64,000 nt of DNA, taken from the NCBI GenBank assembly GCA_947623455.1, contig OX392540.1, positions 26,902,410 to 26,966,409 of the forward strand. The letters run 5' to 3'. Numbering within the stretch: position 1 is the stretch's first letter; each line of letters starts with the position of its first letter. Shown in pieces: positions 45,893 through 56,454 of this stretch. Made by a program: the position numbers and the translations under genes. The DNA is from Mimachlamys varia (taxonomy: Eukaryota > Mollusca > Bivalvia > Pectinida > Pectinidae). The notes beneath the pieces are model-generated. The model saw only the letters and a program-made list of their open reading frames with translations. It did not search any database and was not told where the DNA came from.

Positions 45893-46477
45893 ATACCTAT
45901 AACTAAGTTTTCTGAAAAACAACGTAAGGAGATAGTTGCTGATAATACCTATAGCTAAGTTTTCTGAAATACAGCATAAGGAGATAGGTACCGATAATAT
46001 CTATAGCTAAGTTTTCTGAAATACAACATAAGGAGATAGGTGCGGATAATACCTATAGCTAGGTTTTCTGAAATACAACATAAGGAGATAGGTGCCGATA
46101 ATATCTATAGCTAAGTTTTCTGAAATACAACATAAGGAGATAGGTACCGATAATACCTATAGCTAAGTTTTCTGAAATACAACATAAGGAGATAGGTGCG
46201 GATAATATCTATAGCTAAGTTTTCTGAAATACAACATAAGGAGATAGGTACCGATAATACCTATAGCTAAGTTTTCTGAAATACAACATAAGGAGATAGG
46301 TACCGATAATACCTATAGCTAAGTTTTCTGAAATACAACATAAGGAGATAGGTGCGGATAATACCTATAGCTAAGTTTTCTGAAATACAACATAAGGAGA
46401 TAGGTGCGGATAATATCTATAGCTAAGTTTTCGGAAATACAACATAAGGAGATAGGTGCGGATAATACCTATAGCCA
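45893..46477. repeat. 52-bp minisatellite, 11 copies plus a partial
   Basis: Very regular 52-bp units (GATAATACCTATAGCTAAGT, TTTCTGAAATACAACATAAG, GAGATAGGTGCG). They differ mainly at ACC/ATC and GTGCGG/GTACCG positions, and these variants alternate, indicating duplication of blocks. The near-identity implies recent expansion. Confidence 0.95.
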
Positions 46478-46659
46478 TGGAATTAGATTTGTTAAGTCCG
46501 TGATATAGCCCAAGTTAAGGAAAGAGCTAGGAACACAAAAAAAATTTACAAATTTTAACTAGGGTTTGTCTTGGTCAAGGGACATCACAATAAGTAGCTG
46601 CATATAAAACTTGAGAAAGATTCATTCATTACTTTCTACTCAAGAAATATTGGCAACAA

Positions 46660-47705
46660 ATTTCCATTGTCAAATTCCAAGATGGCCACCTCTCAGCCAT
46701 TTTTGTCTTTCGCGATTAAACCCAAATTCGACGGGACAAAACTACAGACCCAAGGGGAAGCCGACAAATGAGAAAGATCTATCCTACACTTCTCAAGAAA
46801 TAGTGATAACAGCAATTGGTAAGGACGGACCAACGACACAGGAAGATATGATCAGCCCCACCATGCATCTTCAAATGGGCTTGAAATATTGGAGTGAATA
46901 TTGAGCAATTTTCACACACCTTGCCATTTAATAACAAGAGGTCTAGAAGGCCTGTTTTACTCAACTGAATACAGTTGTGTCAAAACCATCACGGACATGT
47001 GGACAATAAAGAGTCATTCCTTTAGAAGATTTTAAAGAATTTATTACATTACCCCTTGTGAACCCCAAGGCCCGGGGCTCAGCCCTATCATTTATACAAA
47101 ATTGATTTCCTTTCACTTCAGCGGTGCTTCAGACCATTTGGTTAATATCCTGCCATTGCTTCTGAAGAAGAAAGATTTTTGAAGAATTTACTATATTTCC
47201 CCTTTTGAGAGGCCAGACTTCCAGTTTATGCAGTATTGGTATCCCTTCATGCACGGATATTTCAGACCAAATATGGAACTAGAACTGTCGCCGTGATGGC
47301 TGACTAATATCCCCGCATTCCACATGAGTCAATGGACAACAAAACTTCACAGGTATGTTAGGGAACATGTGAAGATGTGCATGCAGCTTCTTAAATTCCA
47401 AAACTTTGGTTGCCATAGTAACAGGTAACTATTAACAGGTTTTTCTTGTGCACAACTCCTTTTTTACTTGTGCATTGCTTTTCACAAAACTTAACAGGTA
47501 TGTTAGGGAACATGTGTAGATGTGGATGCAGTTGTTTAAATAACAATTCCAGTTGTCCATTCACTCATGTGGATTGTAGGGGTATAAGTCAGCCATCATT
47601 TATAGGAAAAGTTGATGGATTGACGGACGGACAAAGGACAGATCGATGGCAGGAAAACAGATGCTGCGCCATGGCACGTTCGACAGGTGAGCTTAAACTC
47701 AAAAT
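46660..47705 (+). mobile_element. Dispersed transposon-derived repeat remnant ending in GACGGACGGAC
   Basis: No intact protein. The 46611-46904 frame (97 codons) lacks any domain. Two diverged copies of a block AACAGGTATGTTAGGGAACATGTG...GATGTG.ATGCAG lie at about 47345-47400 and 47480-47540. The right side ends GATTGACGGACGGACAAAGG and then GCGCCATGGCACG..CAGGTGAGCTTAAA, a layout that looks like the tail of an interspersed element. I judge it a decayed non-autonomous element; the family is not certain. Confidence 0.5.
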
Positions 47706-48285
47706 GACATGACATTCATAATAAAAGCATTTATTCTTAGAATTTACAGTAACATACATTTGATTTGATTATACATTAAATGATTGAATTTAATAGTAGA
47801 TTTATAAGCAAAAGGCCTTAGGCTTAAATGTATCATTTGTTTTTCACTTGTTTCTGATAGATGTTCTGAAAACATGCTAATAAATTAGTGTGATTTTTAA
47901 TGATGAGAGAAGTGCTTTTGTTCGAGAGTTTTTAGAATTTCCAAGGGCATTTTATACCTTATACCTGAATGTTTGTATTTCAAATTTGTTCTGAAGACGA
48001 CCCATCTAATGTGTCGAAACTAGTCAACATTTTTAATTAAAGCCTATTAACCCAGCAAGACGTTGTCATGGTCATCTTTACCTATTGATAACTCTACTAC
48101 TACGGCTGGACTCTTGTATTCCTTGTGGAATCCGTCTACTGGGCTACACAGAACTCTACTGCACCATCTACACGGACGTTGGATCTCCCTCTCCCTGTAT
48201 GATAACTTATAGTTTATCTTAAAAAGTTTTAATTGATATTCTTGAAATTCTCTATTTTGTTATTCTTGTGGTCCTGCATGTTGAT

Positions 48286-48672
48286 TTTCTGGTATACTGT
48301 AGGCTGATGTAGTGGATCCTGTAGGTTGATGTAGTGGATCCTGTAGGTTGATATTCTGGGTTCCTGTAGGTTGATATTCTGGGATCCTGTAGGTTGAGGT
48401 AGTGGATTCTGTAGGTTGATACTATGGGATCCTGTAGGTTGATGTAGTGGATCCTGCAGGTTGATATTCTGGGATCCTGTAGGTTGATATTCTGGGTTCC
48501 TGTAGGTTCATATTCTGGGATCCAGTAGGTTGATGTAGTGGATCCTGTAGGTTGATGTAGTGAATCCTGTAAGTTGATGTAGTGGATCCTGTAGGTTGAT
48601 ATTCTGGGATCCTGTAGGTTGATGTAGTGGATCATGTAGGTTGATACTCTGGGATCCTGTAAGCTGATGTTT
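48286..48672. repeat. 22-23 bp minisatellite, about 16 copies
   Basis: Units GATCCTGTAGGTTGATGTAGTG (22 bp) and a 23-bp form with ATATTCTGG alternate. The minus strand stays open for 127 codons (repeating INLQDP and TGSTTSTY peptides) because the unit lacks stops in several frames, and mixed unit lengths shift the frame. No evidence of a gene. Confidence 0.9.
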
Positions 48673-49199
48673 TGGAAGCATGCAAGCTCCTTATTTTTGA
48701 AATCCTGTATACTTTAACAATTCCTTCCTCAGAGTTATGAATTCTTTTTGTACCTCAGATCCCCTTATCAACCAGAACAAGATAATTCAACGAATTACAG
48801 TCCCCCACCGGGTTGTTATCTCGAGATCCAATAGCAATGAGTGTGAATCTCGAGATGCAATAAGGTCATGTATTTTCTTCAATGTATTGAAAGGTGAAGA
48901 TGTAGTTTACAGAGACCCGCTTCTATACAGGAATCATCCAATTCTCACTAAATACATGTACACTGTAGGTATACTCTATAAATGATCTCTATATAAAGGA
49001 CACAAGTCTATGAAGGACACCTTTAGTTTTTCTATTGGGTATCCTTTATAGACAGGTTTTACTGCAATAGACATGAAATTGTAATAATAATAACAAGATG
49101 TTGTTTGTTATGCTTACATTGAATTCAACAGTACTGTATATTGATTAAATGGTGATCTGAGAAGAACACAGGTTTGTTTGTCACTGGGAATAATTTGGA
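48673..49199. other. Non-coding DNA, possible eroded element
   Basis: No gene. TATAAAGGACACAAGTC and TGAAGGACACC near 48992-49025 face TATCCTTTATAGACAGG near 49040, suggesting the remains of a small inverted-repeat element. Confidence 0.35.
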
Positions 49200-49391
49200 T
49201 TAGAAGACCAAGTCAAGAATTCCTCCAAGGCAATGGGTAGGCGTGGTCAGTTGTTGGTGAAGTTTACAAGATTTTTGAAGGCTGTCCATCTTTGCGAAGT
49301 CCATGTTGAAATCTCCAACAACAAGAATGTTTGTACACTTATGTAACTTTGCTTGTGTTGTGCATAGCTTGAATAACTGTCGAAATAAATG
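49200..49391 (-). pseudogene. LINE/APE-type endonuclease domain fragment
   Basis: On the minus strand, from 49390 to a TAA at 49200-49202, one frame of about 63 codons reads HLFRQLFKLCTTQAKLHKCT, then NILVVGDFNMDF, and ends PTHCLGGILDLVF. VVGDFN plus the downstream PTH..G..LDLVF are hallmark motifs of apurinic-like endonucleases of non-LTR retrotransposons, which some Helentrons also carry. It is cut by a TGA at its upstream end, exactly where the tandem core repeats begin, and by a stop straight after LDLVF. A dead fragment. Confidence 0.75.
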
Positions 49392-50622
49392 TCACAGTGA
49401 CCCAGTTTTGGTACACGACACACCATCTTCCCACGGGGAACCATACTACCAAGTATTAGGTTCTAGTGCTTTATAGTGTAGGAGATAGAGCCCGGACAAG
49501 GTATTTGTGTAACGTAGGTCAGAGGTCAAAATATAGGTCACTGTGACCCGGTTTTGTTACGCGACACACCGCCTTCCCATAGGGAACTATACTACCAAGT
49601 ACAAAGTTATAATCCTTAATAGTGTAGGAGATAGAGCCCGGACAAACTTTTACTTTAATGTAGGTCAGAGGTCAAAATATAGCAAAATAAAGGTCACAGT
49701 GACCCAGTTTTGGTACGCGACACACCGCCTTCCCACAGAGAACTATACTACCAAGTATAAAGTTCTAATCCTTAATAGTGTAGGAGATAGAACTTGGACA
49801 AATTTTTCTTTCTTTAATGTAGGTCAGAGGTCAAAATATAGGTCACAGTGACCCGGTTTTGGTACGCGACACACCACCTTCCCACGGGGAACCATACTAC
49901 CAAGTATTAAGTTCTAGTGCTTTATAGTGTAGGAGATAGAGCCCGGACAAGCTTTTTCTTTAATGTAGGTCAGAGGTCAAAATATAGGTCACAGTGACCC
50001 GGTTTTTGTATGCGACACACCGCCTTCCCAAAAGGAACCATACTACCAAGTATTAAGTTCTAGTCCTCTATAGTGTAGGAGATAGAGCCCGGACAAACTT
50101 TTACTTTAATGTAGGTCAGAGGTCAAAATATAGCAAAATAAAGGTCACATTGACCCGGTTTTTGTACGCGACACACTGCCTTCCCACAGAGAACAATACT
50201 TCTAAGTATTAAGTTCTAGTGCTTTATAGTGTAGGAGATAGAGCCCGGACAAGCTTTTTCTTTAATGTAGGTCAGAGGTCAAAATATAGGTCACTGTGAC
50301 CCGGTTTTTATACGCGACACACCGCCTTCCCACAAGGAACCATACTACCAAGTATTAAGTTCTAGTGCTTTATAGTGTAGGAGATAGAGCCCGGACAAGC
50401 TTTTTCTTTAATGTAGGTCAGAGGTCAAAATATAGGTCACAGTGACCCGGTTTTTGTATGCGACACACCGCCTTCCCACAGGGAACCCACACACTTAGTA
50501 TGAAGTTCCAGTGTCTTATAGTATGGGAGATAGAGCCCGGACAAATAGTGTGCGGAAGGACGGACGGACGGACGGACACAACGCAAACCTATAGTCCCCC
50601 CCGGATTCCGGTGGGGGACTAA
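49390..50622. mobile_element. Pearl-like (HINE-type) non-autonomous element with eight core repeats
   Basis: Eight core repeats of about 145-155 bp start with GGTCACAGTGACCCGGTTTT at about 49390, 49536, 49691, 49841, 49987, 50142, 50288 and 50434. Each contains GCGACACACCGCCTTCCCAC, TACTACCAAGTATTAAGTTC, GGAGATAGAGCCCGGACAA and GTAGGTCAGAGGTCAAAATA. The last is followed by an ACGG microsatellite (50557-50577) and a GC-rich hairpin, AGTCCCCC...GGGGGACT (50593-50620), with CTAA at 50619-50622. This order (core tandem repeats, ACGG-type microsatellite, right flank) is that of bivalve pearl elements, which are grouped with Helentron-associated elements. Open frames in it are chance. Confidence 0.75.
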
Positions 50623-50901
50623 TAAGGATTTTCTTCTGTACTTGGGATCCACTTATGAAGTATAAGATAAGGGTCGGGGTCTAGTGAACTTGTCTTCTGG
50701 CACTCCCTACATTTTCAGGATCCTAGAACAGAGCCTATTATGGAGGACTCGTTCTCACTCCAACATACAGTCACAATGAAGCTGTTCCCAGTGGTCATAC
50801 GAATGATCTACACAATGCTACATTGTGATCCACCCCACAAACTATATCAAAGGTTTCTGCTGGCATTGACACCTGTAAACAGACAATAACATTCATTTTA
50901 A

Positions 50902-50915
50902 AGGCCCAATATACG
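50902..50915 (-). mobile_element. TTAA MITE second copy, short separated end
   Basis: TTAA at 50898-50901 followed by AGGCCCAATATACG, the terminal 14 bp of the MITE seen intact at 25338-25723. The remainder lies at 55601-55969, beyond the inserted foldback element. The last 9-11 bp (CCCAATATACG) are also the target duplication of that insertion. Confidence 0.85.
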
Positions 50916-50916
50916 C

Positions 50917-52053
50917 GGTGTAACCTAATGAGTGTCCAGGGAGAAATGAGTGTCCAGAGAGTGTCCAGGGAGGTTTTTGCACGCCCAGCAATTTATTAAT
51001 AAAGATTGTTTAATTATTTCTTCTGTATTATGTAGTTGATGGCAATATCTAACACTACACCAAATTTTATTTCGATAGGACGACTGCAAAATATTAAAAA
51101 TTTTAGTTCAATTTTGCACTGTAGTGCACACCCTGTAGGCAATGAGTGTCCAGGGACATTTTGCACGCCCGGCAATTTATTAATAAAGATTTTTTAATTA
51201 TTTTTTCTGTACTGTGTAGTTAATGACATTACCTAACACTACACAAAATTTTATTTCGATCAGACGATTACTTATTACCGAAATCCACCGTTACATACCG
51301 TTGTTTATTGCAACGGAGGGACACGCCCGGCGAGAATGAGTGTCCAGGGAGGTTTGTGCACGCCCAGCAATTTGTTTTTCAAGTTTTTGAAATTATTTTT
51401 TCTGTATCATATAGTTAATGACATTACCTAACTTTATACCAAATTTCGTTTCGTTCAGACGACTGTATAGTTCTGAAATACACCGTTATATATCGTTGTT
51501 TATTGCAGGTGAGTGGCACGCCCGGCGAGATTGAGTGTCCAGGGAGGTTTGTACACGCCCAGCAATTTGTTTTTAAAGTTTTTGAAATTATTTTTTCTGT
51601 ATTACATAGTTGAGAATATTGCCTAACATTACACCGAATTTCATTTCGATTATACGTGTGCATTATACTGAAATGCGCCGTTGTTTATTGCAATCTATCA
51701 GCTTGTCTAATATGATCGTGGTACAAGGGAAGTAACCCGTATTGAAAGTACCTATCGAATAATTATATATTAAATGCACTATTCCATTGTGGAGGTATAA
51801 ATGTTAACCCTTGTCTTGTCTTCCCACCTATTGAGTGTCCAGAGCGGCACTTGCCTTCTCCCTGGACACTCATTAGGTACCATGGTTTGAACGTCGATGT
51901 CATCACTTTTACTTAGTACATGTATACATGTAACGGGTGTCGAGTGCGTTAGACCGTGTCCCCTGGACACTCATTAGTCACGGCTCCATTCCTTACCAGG
52001 TGCATTAGACCGTGTCCCCTGGACACTCATTAGGTACCTGGCTATACATGAGA
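50917..52053. repeat. Left inverted arm of the foldback element
   Basis: Four units of about 190-200 bp, each with ATGAGTGTCCAGGGAGGTTT, GCACGCCCAGCAATTT, a TTTTTCTGTA..TAGTTAATGAC block, TTCGATCAGACGA and CGTTGTTTATTGCAA. Then come copies of CGTGTCCCCTGGACACTCAT, whose TGTCCCCTGGACA core is nearly palindromic. The same order reversed forms the right arm. A short extra copy (ACACTCATTAGGTACCAGGC) lies at about 52211. Confidence 0.85.
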
Positions 52054-52795
52054 CTCCTCTACATCCATATCTACTTAAGAACCCATTCGTTTCTATTTAT
52101 TTAAATAAGAAAATGAAAATATATTAATTTATTTAATTAATTAATTATATAACTAACATTAGTATGTTAAGTTTTATGTGAAAAATGGACAATTATTACA
52201 CATATACCTGTACACTCATTAGGTACCAGGCTATACATGAGAATATTTACGACTATAAATTATCTTTTTTATATTTATATTTAAAGTCTTTTTTGAAATA
52301 ACCTATACATCATCATAATGTATTTTAGGTTTACAATTCCAATATACCTATATATATCATGTATATCTGAATAACACAGACATATTGTTTCTCATAATGA
52401 ATACGGACTTAATCTAAATTAATTCCGTTATTTCCATTATTGTGACCATTATTTCCACTTCTTCCGTAATTGTAAAAAAATAGTTAATTGTATTATGGAT
52501 TATCTAATAATTACGTGTTGTTATTGTTAGAGATTGTATCTAACCCTAATATGATCGATTATCTCTGGACACTCATAAGGTGCCGTGATCGGCTTATACT
52601 ATATTCCTTGTAGTGCGAAGTACGATATATTCTATATTCTTTATTCAGCAATAGACACACATGTCTTTGTGCCATAAATACATTGCATATACATGGTATA
52701 TTCTACAATGCAATACATTTCACAAATATATACAGCAAAACAGTGACATTATGAATTTCAGTGCTAATTATCCTACATCAGGGCGGACGTAACTC

Positions 52796-53311
52796 TTAAT
52801 TGAACAAATAATTATTTCTTATTTCATTCGCTTTATAAATGAAAGCAGCAATATTTCTTAGCATACACCTGTTTGTAGACGATATTAATTCAAGAAACTT
52901 TGGTTTATTTGGGTGATAATAGTACCTCTTCTTAAAGTATATATGTCTTATATTAGAATATAAAGTACACTCCATAAGGAAATGACACTCATCCTCCAAG
53001 ACCCCACAACAGTTACATGTACGATTCTCGTATGGAATAGGATTCGGTCTGTGCCAACGACCTGCCTCAACACTTAAACGATGCGAAGAGACTCTAAATT
53101 TTGTTAAGGCTATACGAAACGATATATAAGTAACCATTATTATTACTTGATTTATAATAAACAAAATTATATGATATAGATCAGCTAGTCTACATGGGTT
53201 AAACGGACTGCGGTATTTCGAGCGTTTTGGAATACATTTTTGAATATTGGTTGGCCCTAAAAAGGGCCGTTTTTGTAGGCGACGGGAGCAGGTCAATGTC
53301 GTTGTTCGCAA
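52796..53311 (-). pseudogene. LINE reverse-transcriptase C-terminal fragment
   Basis: A 171-codon minus-strand frame. Its second half reads RIALTKFRVSSHRLSVEAGR, then RTCNCCG and ECHFLMECTLYSNIR. The pattern (ALTKFR.S.H.L..E.GR, then C-x2-C ... H-x4-C) is the zinc-binding tail that follows the RT domain in many invertebrate LINE-type polyproteins. No RT catalytic motif is present, and the first 60 residues look unrelated. It lies in the interior of the foldback element and is probably captured cargo or an older insertion. Confidence 0.75.
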
Positions 53312-53550
53312 AACAATGCTAGCCTCAGTTGTCTAGCATATCGGTCTTGTAATTGCGAAGTCAGGTGCACAGCGTCACGGAAGGCGTCTTTGTCTAATTT
53401 CACCAATCCACGCAGCTTCCAAAAAGTAACATCGTCGTCGTCATAAATACGTACACTTTGAAGGTAATATAAACCTTTACGGTTAATATATATAACACAC
53501 CGTAACCCTAAAGTTGTATAATTGTATTGGATGATAAAGCTGTTATGCAT
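53293..53550 (-). pseudogene. Short frame upstream of the LINE tail, unrecognised
   Basis: An 85-codon minus-strand frame overlapping the LINE-tail frame by 19 bp. It contains DDDDVTFWKLRGLVKLDKDA and then HLTSQLQDRYARQLRLALFC. I do not recognise a domain. It may be a frameshifted upstream part of the same LINE or unrelated interior sequence. Confidence 0.3.
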
Positions 53551-54316
53551 TTAATCGAATTACAATTATTTACGAATCATTTTTATCGAGTATATTTTAC
53601 AATGTGTATCAATTATCAAGGTGTGTGTACTACGATAACAAGTGTCCAGCTGGGCCCCGATCAACCTGCTTGACACTAATTGGGTATTGTGTCCTGTATA
53701 CACATTGCAACTAACTAGCATACTGGACCTTGACCGCTGGGCACACAGTATTTGTGACCAATGCATTAGGCCGTGTCCGCTGGACACTCATTAGGCACCA
53801 TTATCATTATCTTTATTTCCTCCAAACCGACGATTTTATAAACAGAATAAGATTGTATATCAACGTACTTATAACATAAAATATTGATACGTATTTTATA
53901 CAGTATATTTACGGTTGAAAACTGTAGGAGGACAACGTCATATCATCATACTTCCAGTTATTTTTGACGGGCGTATAAAGATGACGTAACACACACATAT
54001 GCTGCACTTCGACTATACGTATGAATACTTCACGTATATAAACATGTTTTATATAATACGATGTATGGTGTAGTAACCATAAGTCTGTGTTTTAATTGTG
54101 ATACGAATGTCTTCATACGTATCTGTTTAATTCAAATGTCTAGTCCATTTGTATATACTGAAGTAGAATAATTCTTTATATTTCTTGTTAATTGTTTAAA
54201 TTATCAATAATAAAATATTTTGAAATTGGAATCAAATACCATAACAGATATATTTCGTAACATTTTGAACGCAAAATTTTCCGGGCGTATACATATATAT
54301 ATATTGAAATAAATTC

Positions 54317-54420
54317 TTAAGGGAATGCGTATTTTCGAGCGGGAAGGACACTGATTTTTTTTTCATTTAAGGGAATGCGTATTTTCGAGCGGGAAGGACA
54401 CTGTTTTTTTTTTCATTTAA
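54317..54420. repeat. 50-bp direct duplication inside the foldback element
   Basis: Two near-identical 50-bp units (TTAAGGGAATGCGTATTTTC, GAGCGGGAAGGACACTG, then a T run) start at 54317 and 54367, just inside the right arm. Probably a recent slippage duplication. Confidence 0.85.
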
Positions 54421-54440
54421 GAAAGAATTGAATATAGAAT

Positions 54441-55590
54441 TCTCATGTATAGCCAGGTACCTAATGAGTGTCCAGGGGACACGGTCTAATGCACCTGGTA
54501 AGGAATGGAGCCGTGACTAATGAGTGTCCAGGGGACACGGTCTAACGCACTCGACACCCGTTACATGTATACATACTCAGACCACGGTACCTAATGAGTG
54601 TCCAGGGAGAAGGCAATCGTCGCCCTAGACACTCATTAGATCATGGCATATCAGGATAATCATTATGATTTTACAGTGAAATAGCATATTTATATGGCCC
54701 CTGCGCTATATAATTTATGTTCTGTAACCATACATTATCAATGGTATTTCAGTACGGGTTATTTCCCTTGTATCGCCCGACTCTGCATTCCACTGCATAT
54801 AAACAGCGGTACATTCGCAATATACAACGGTGAATTTTAGAATGATGCACACGTCTGAACGAAATGAAATTTCGTATAATGTTGGGTAATGTTATTAACT
54901 ATATAACACAGAAAACGTAATTTCAAAAACTTTAATGACAAATTGCTGGGCGTGTACAAACTTTCCTGGACACTCCATCTCGCCGGGCTTGCCACTCACC
55001 TGCAATAAACAACGATAAATAACGGTGTATTTCAGAATTATGCAGTCGTCTGATCGAAATGAAATTTGGTATAAAGTTAGGTAATGTCATTAACTATATG
55101 AAACAGAAAAAATAATTTCATAAACTTAAAAAACAAATTGCTGGGCGTGCACAAACCTCCCTGGACACTCAATCTCGCCGGGCGTGTCCCTCCGCTGCAA
55201 TAAACAACGGTATGTAACGGTGGATTTTAGTAATAAGTAATCGTCTGATCGAAATAAAATTTTGTGTAGTGTTAGGTAATGTCATTAACTACACAGTACA
55301 GAAAAAATAATTAAAAAATCTTTATTAATAAATTGCTGGGCGTGCAAAATGTCCCTGGACACTCATTGTCTACAGGGTGTGCACTACAGTGCAAAATTAA
55401 ACTAAACATTTCAATATTTTGCAGTCGTCCTATCGAAATAAAATTTGGTGTAGTGTTAGATATTGCCACCAACTACATAATACAGAAGAAATAATTAAAA
55501 TATCTTCATTAATAAATTGCTGGGCGTGCAAAAACCTCCCTGGACACTCTCTGGACACTCATTTCTCCCTGGACACTCATTAGGCACACC
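54441..55590. repeat. Right inverted arm of the foldback element
   Basis: Inverted counterpart of 50917-52053, starting TCTCATGTATAGCCAGGTAC and ending CCTGGACACTCATTAGGCAC. It contains the same four tandem units and the GTGTCCAGGGGACACGG palindromic units. The copies have diverged by scattered substitutions and a few indels, so they are not products of an assembly flip alone. Confidence 0.85.
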
Positions 55591-55600
55591 CCAATATACG

Positions 55601-55969
55601 TAACTTTCGGCAAAACTTGAACGAAAATCAAGCCTAATAACTTATTACACTTATAGATTTAATTAAGATTAACTGATATCAGCAATATTCAGATTGAATT
55701 GTTTCACGGTTACCGGTACAGCAGCAGTTGAAACACGCTATTTGTAAACACGCGTCCATTTTAACCTTCTTTTCACCTTCGGTTTGTTGTTGAAGTGGGC
55801 CCCACCTGAATTATTTTCAATTCTTTTGAATTTTCTGTCAAGAGTTTCATGTTGGTTACCGCTCAGGTTTACTTCGTTTTAGGCTTATTTTTGCATAGTT
55901 ATCAACTGGATTTTTTTTCAGAATTTTTCAGAATCATGAAAATTTCTCTGAAGTTACGATATTGGGCCT
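55601..55969 (-). mobile_element. TTAA MITE second copy, main part
   Basis: Continues the MITE whose other end is at 50902-50915. It ends ACGATATTGGGCCT before TTAA (55970-55973). The sequence is the reverse of the copy at 25338-25723 throughout, including GTTACCGGTACAGCAGCAG and GAAGTGGGCCCCA. Restored length is about 383 bp against 386 bp for the intact copy. A + strand frame at 55849 is the counterpart of the minus-strand frame in the intact copy and is not a gene. Confidence 0.88.
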
Positions 55970-55973
55970 TTAA

Positions 55974-56454
55974 AGTAACAACAAAATTATCTATTTATTT
56001 ACAAAATGTATATACAGGAGGTTGCTGGTTCATATCATTCATTCAGATCCAAACAGTTCATGTAACTTTTCAGTGAAATGCCAAATATATAATGGCTTTA
56101 GGCCTCTGGGCTCCTTAAAATAAAGTTTTGACTAATGTGACCAACCAAATCTGGATTTAAGCGCAGATCCATTTTCGTTCCGTTACTCTATGCATAGACA
56201 GGATCTGACAACATCCCATAAGGGGTGAACTGGTGAACTTTTGCATCAGCCAATCAAATTAAAGCTTACAGAATCTTTAACAGAATGTGTGTGGATGAAA
56301 AAGTTTGCTTAATCCTGTCTGTGCATCTAGTAATTTCGTCCCAAAAAGCTTAAGTGCAATATTGTGACGAAATGACTTGCTGCAACTGTCTACTGGAAAC
56401 CGTCATCAATTAGACAATTTTGCTAGAGTGAGAATTAAGTGATGACAAAGGTCA
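55974..56454. other. Short non-coding interval before the satellite
   Basis: No gene, RNA or clear repeat seen. Base composition is ordinary for the window. Confidence 0.5.

Larger units (their letters stand above)
50916..55591. mobile_element. Foldback/Mutator-like transposon with 1.1-kb composite inverted arms
   Basis: About 4.67 kb bounded by GGTGTAACCTAATGAGTGTC on the left and, inverted, GGTGTGCCTAATGAGTGTC on the right. CCCAATATACG directly precedes (50905-50915) and follows (55590-55600) it, a target duplication of 9-11 bp depending on end assignment. The two arms (50917-52053 and 54441-55590) are inverted copies built of four units of about 190-200 bp plus short palindromic units. 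The 2.4-kb interior has only LINE debris and no transposase. Foldback elements (P superfamily) and Mutator-like elements both fit long arms with about 9-bp duplications. Confidence 0.8.

Noticed and set aside
46611..46904. 97-codon + strand frame as a gene
   Set aside because: No recognisable domain; it lies in what looks like a decayed dispersed repeat.
48252..48635. 127-codon minus-strand frame as a repeat protein
   Set aside because: The frame exists because the 22-23 bp unit lacks stops. Mixed unit lengths shift the frame and there is no domain, signal peptide or splice context.
49543..49851. 102-codon + strand frame with two near-identical halves
   Set aside because: It is translated core repeat of the pearl-like element. 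The halves reflect two repeat units, not a protein family.
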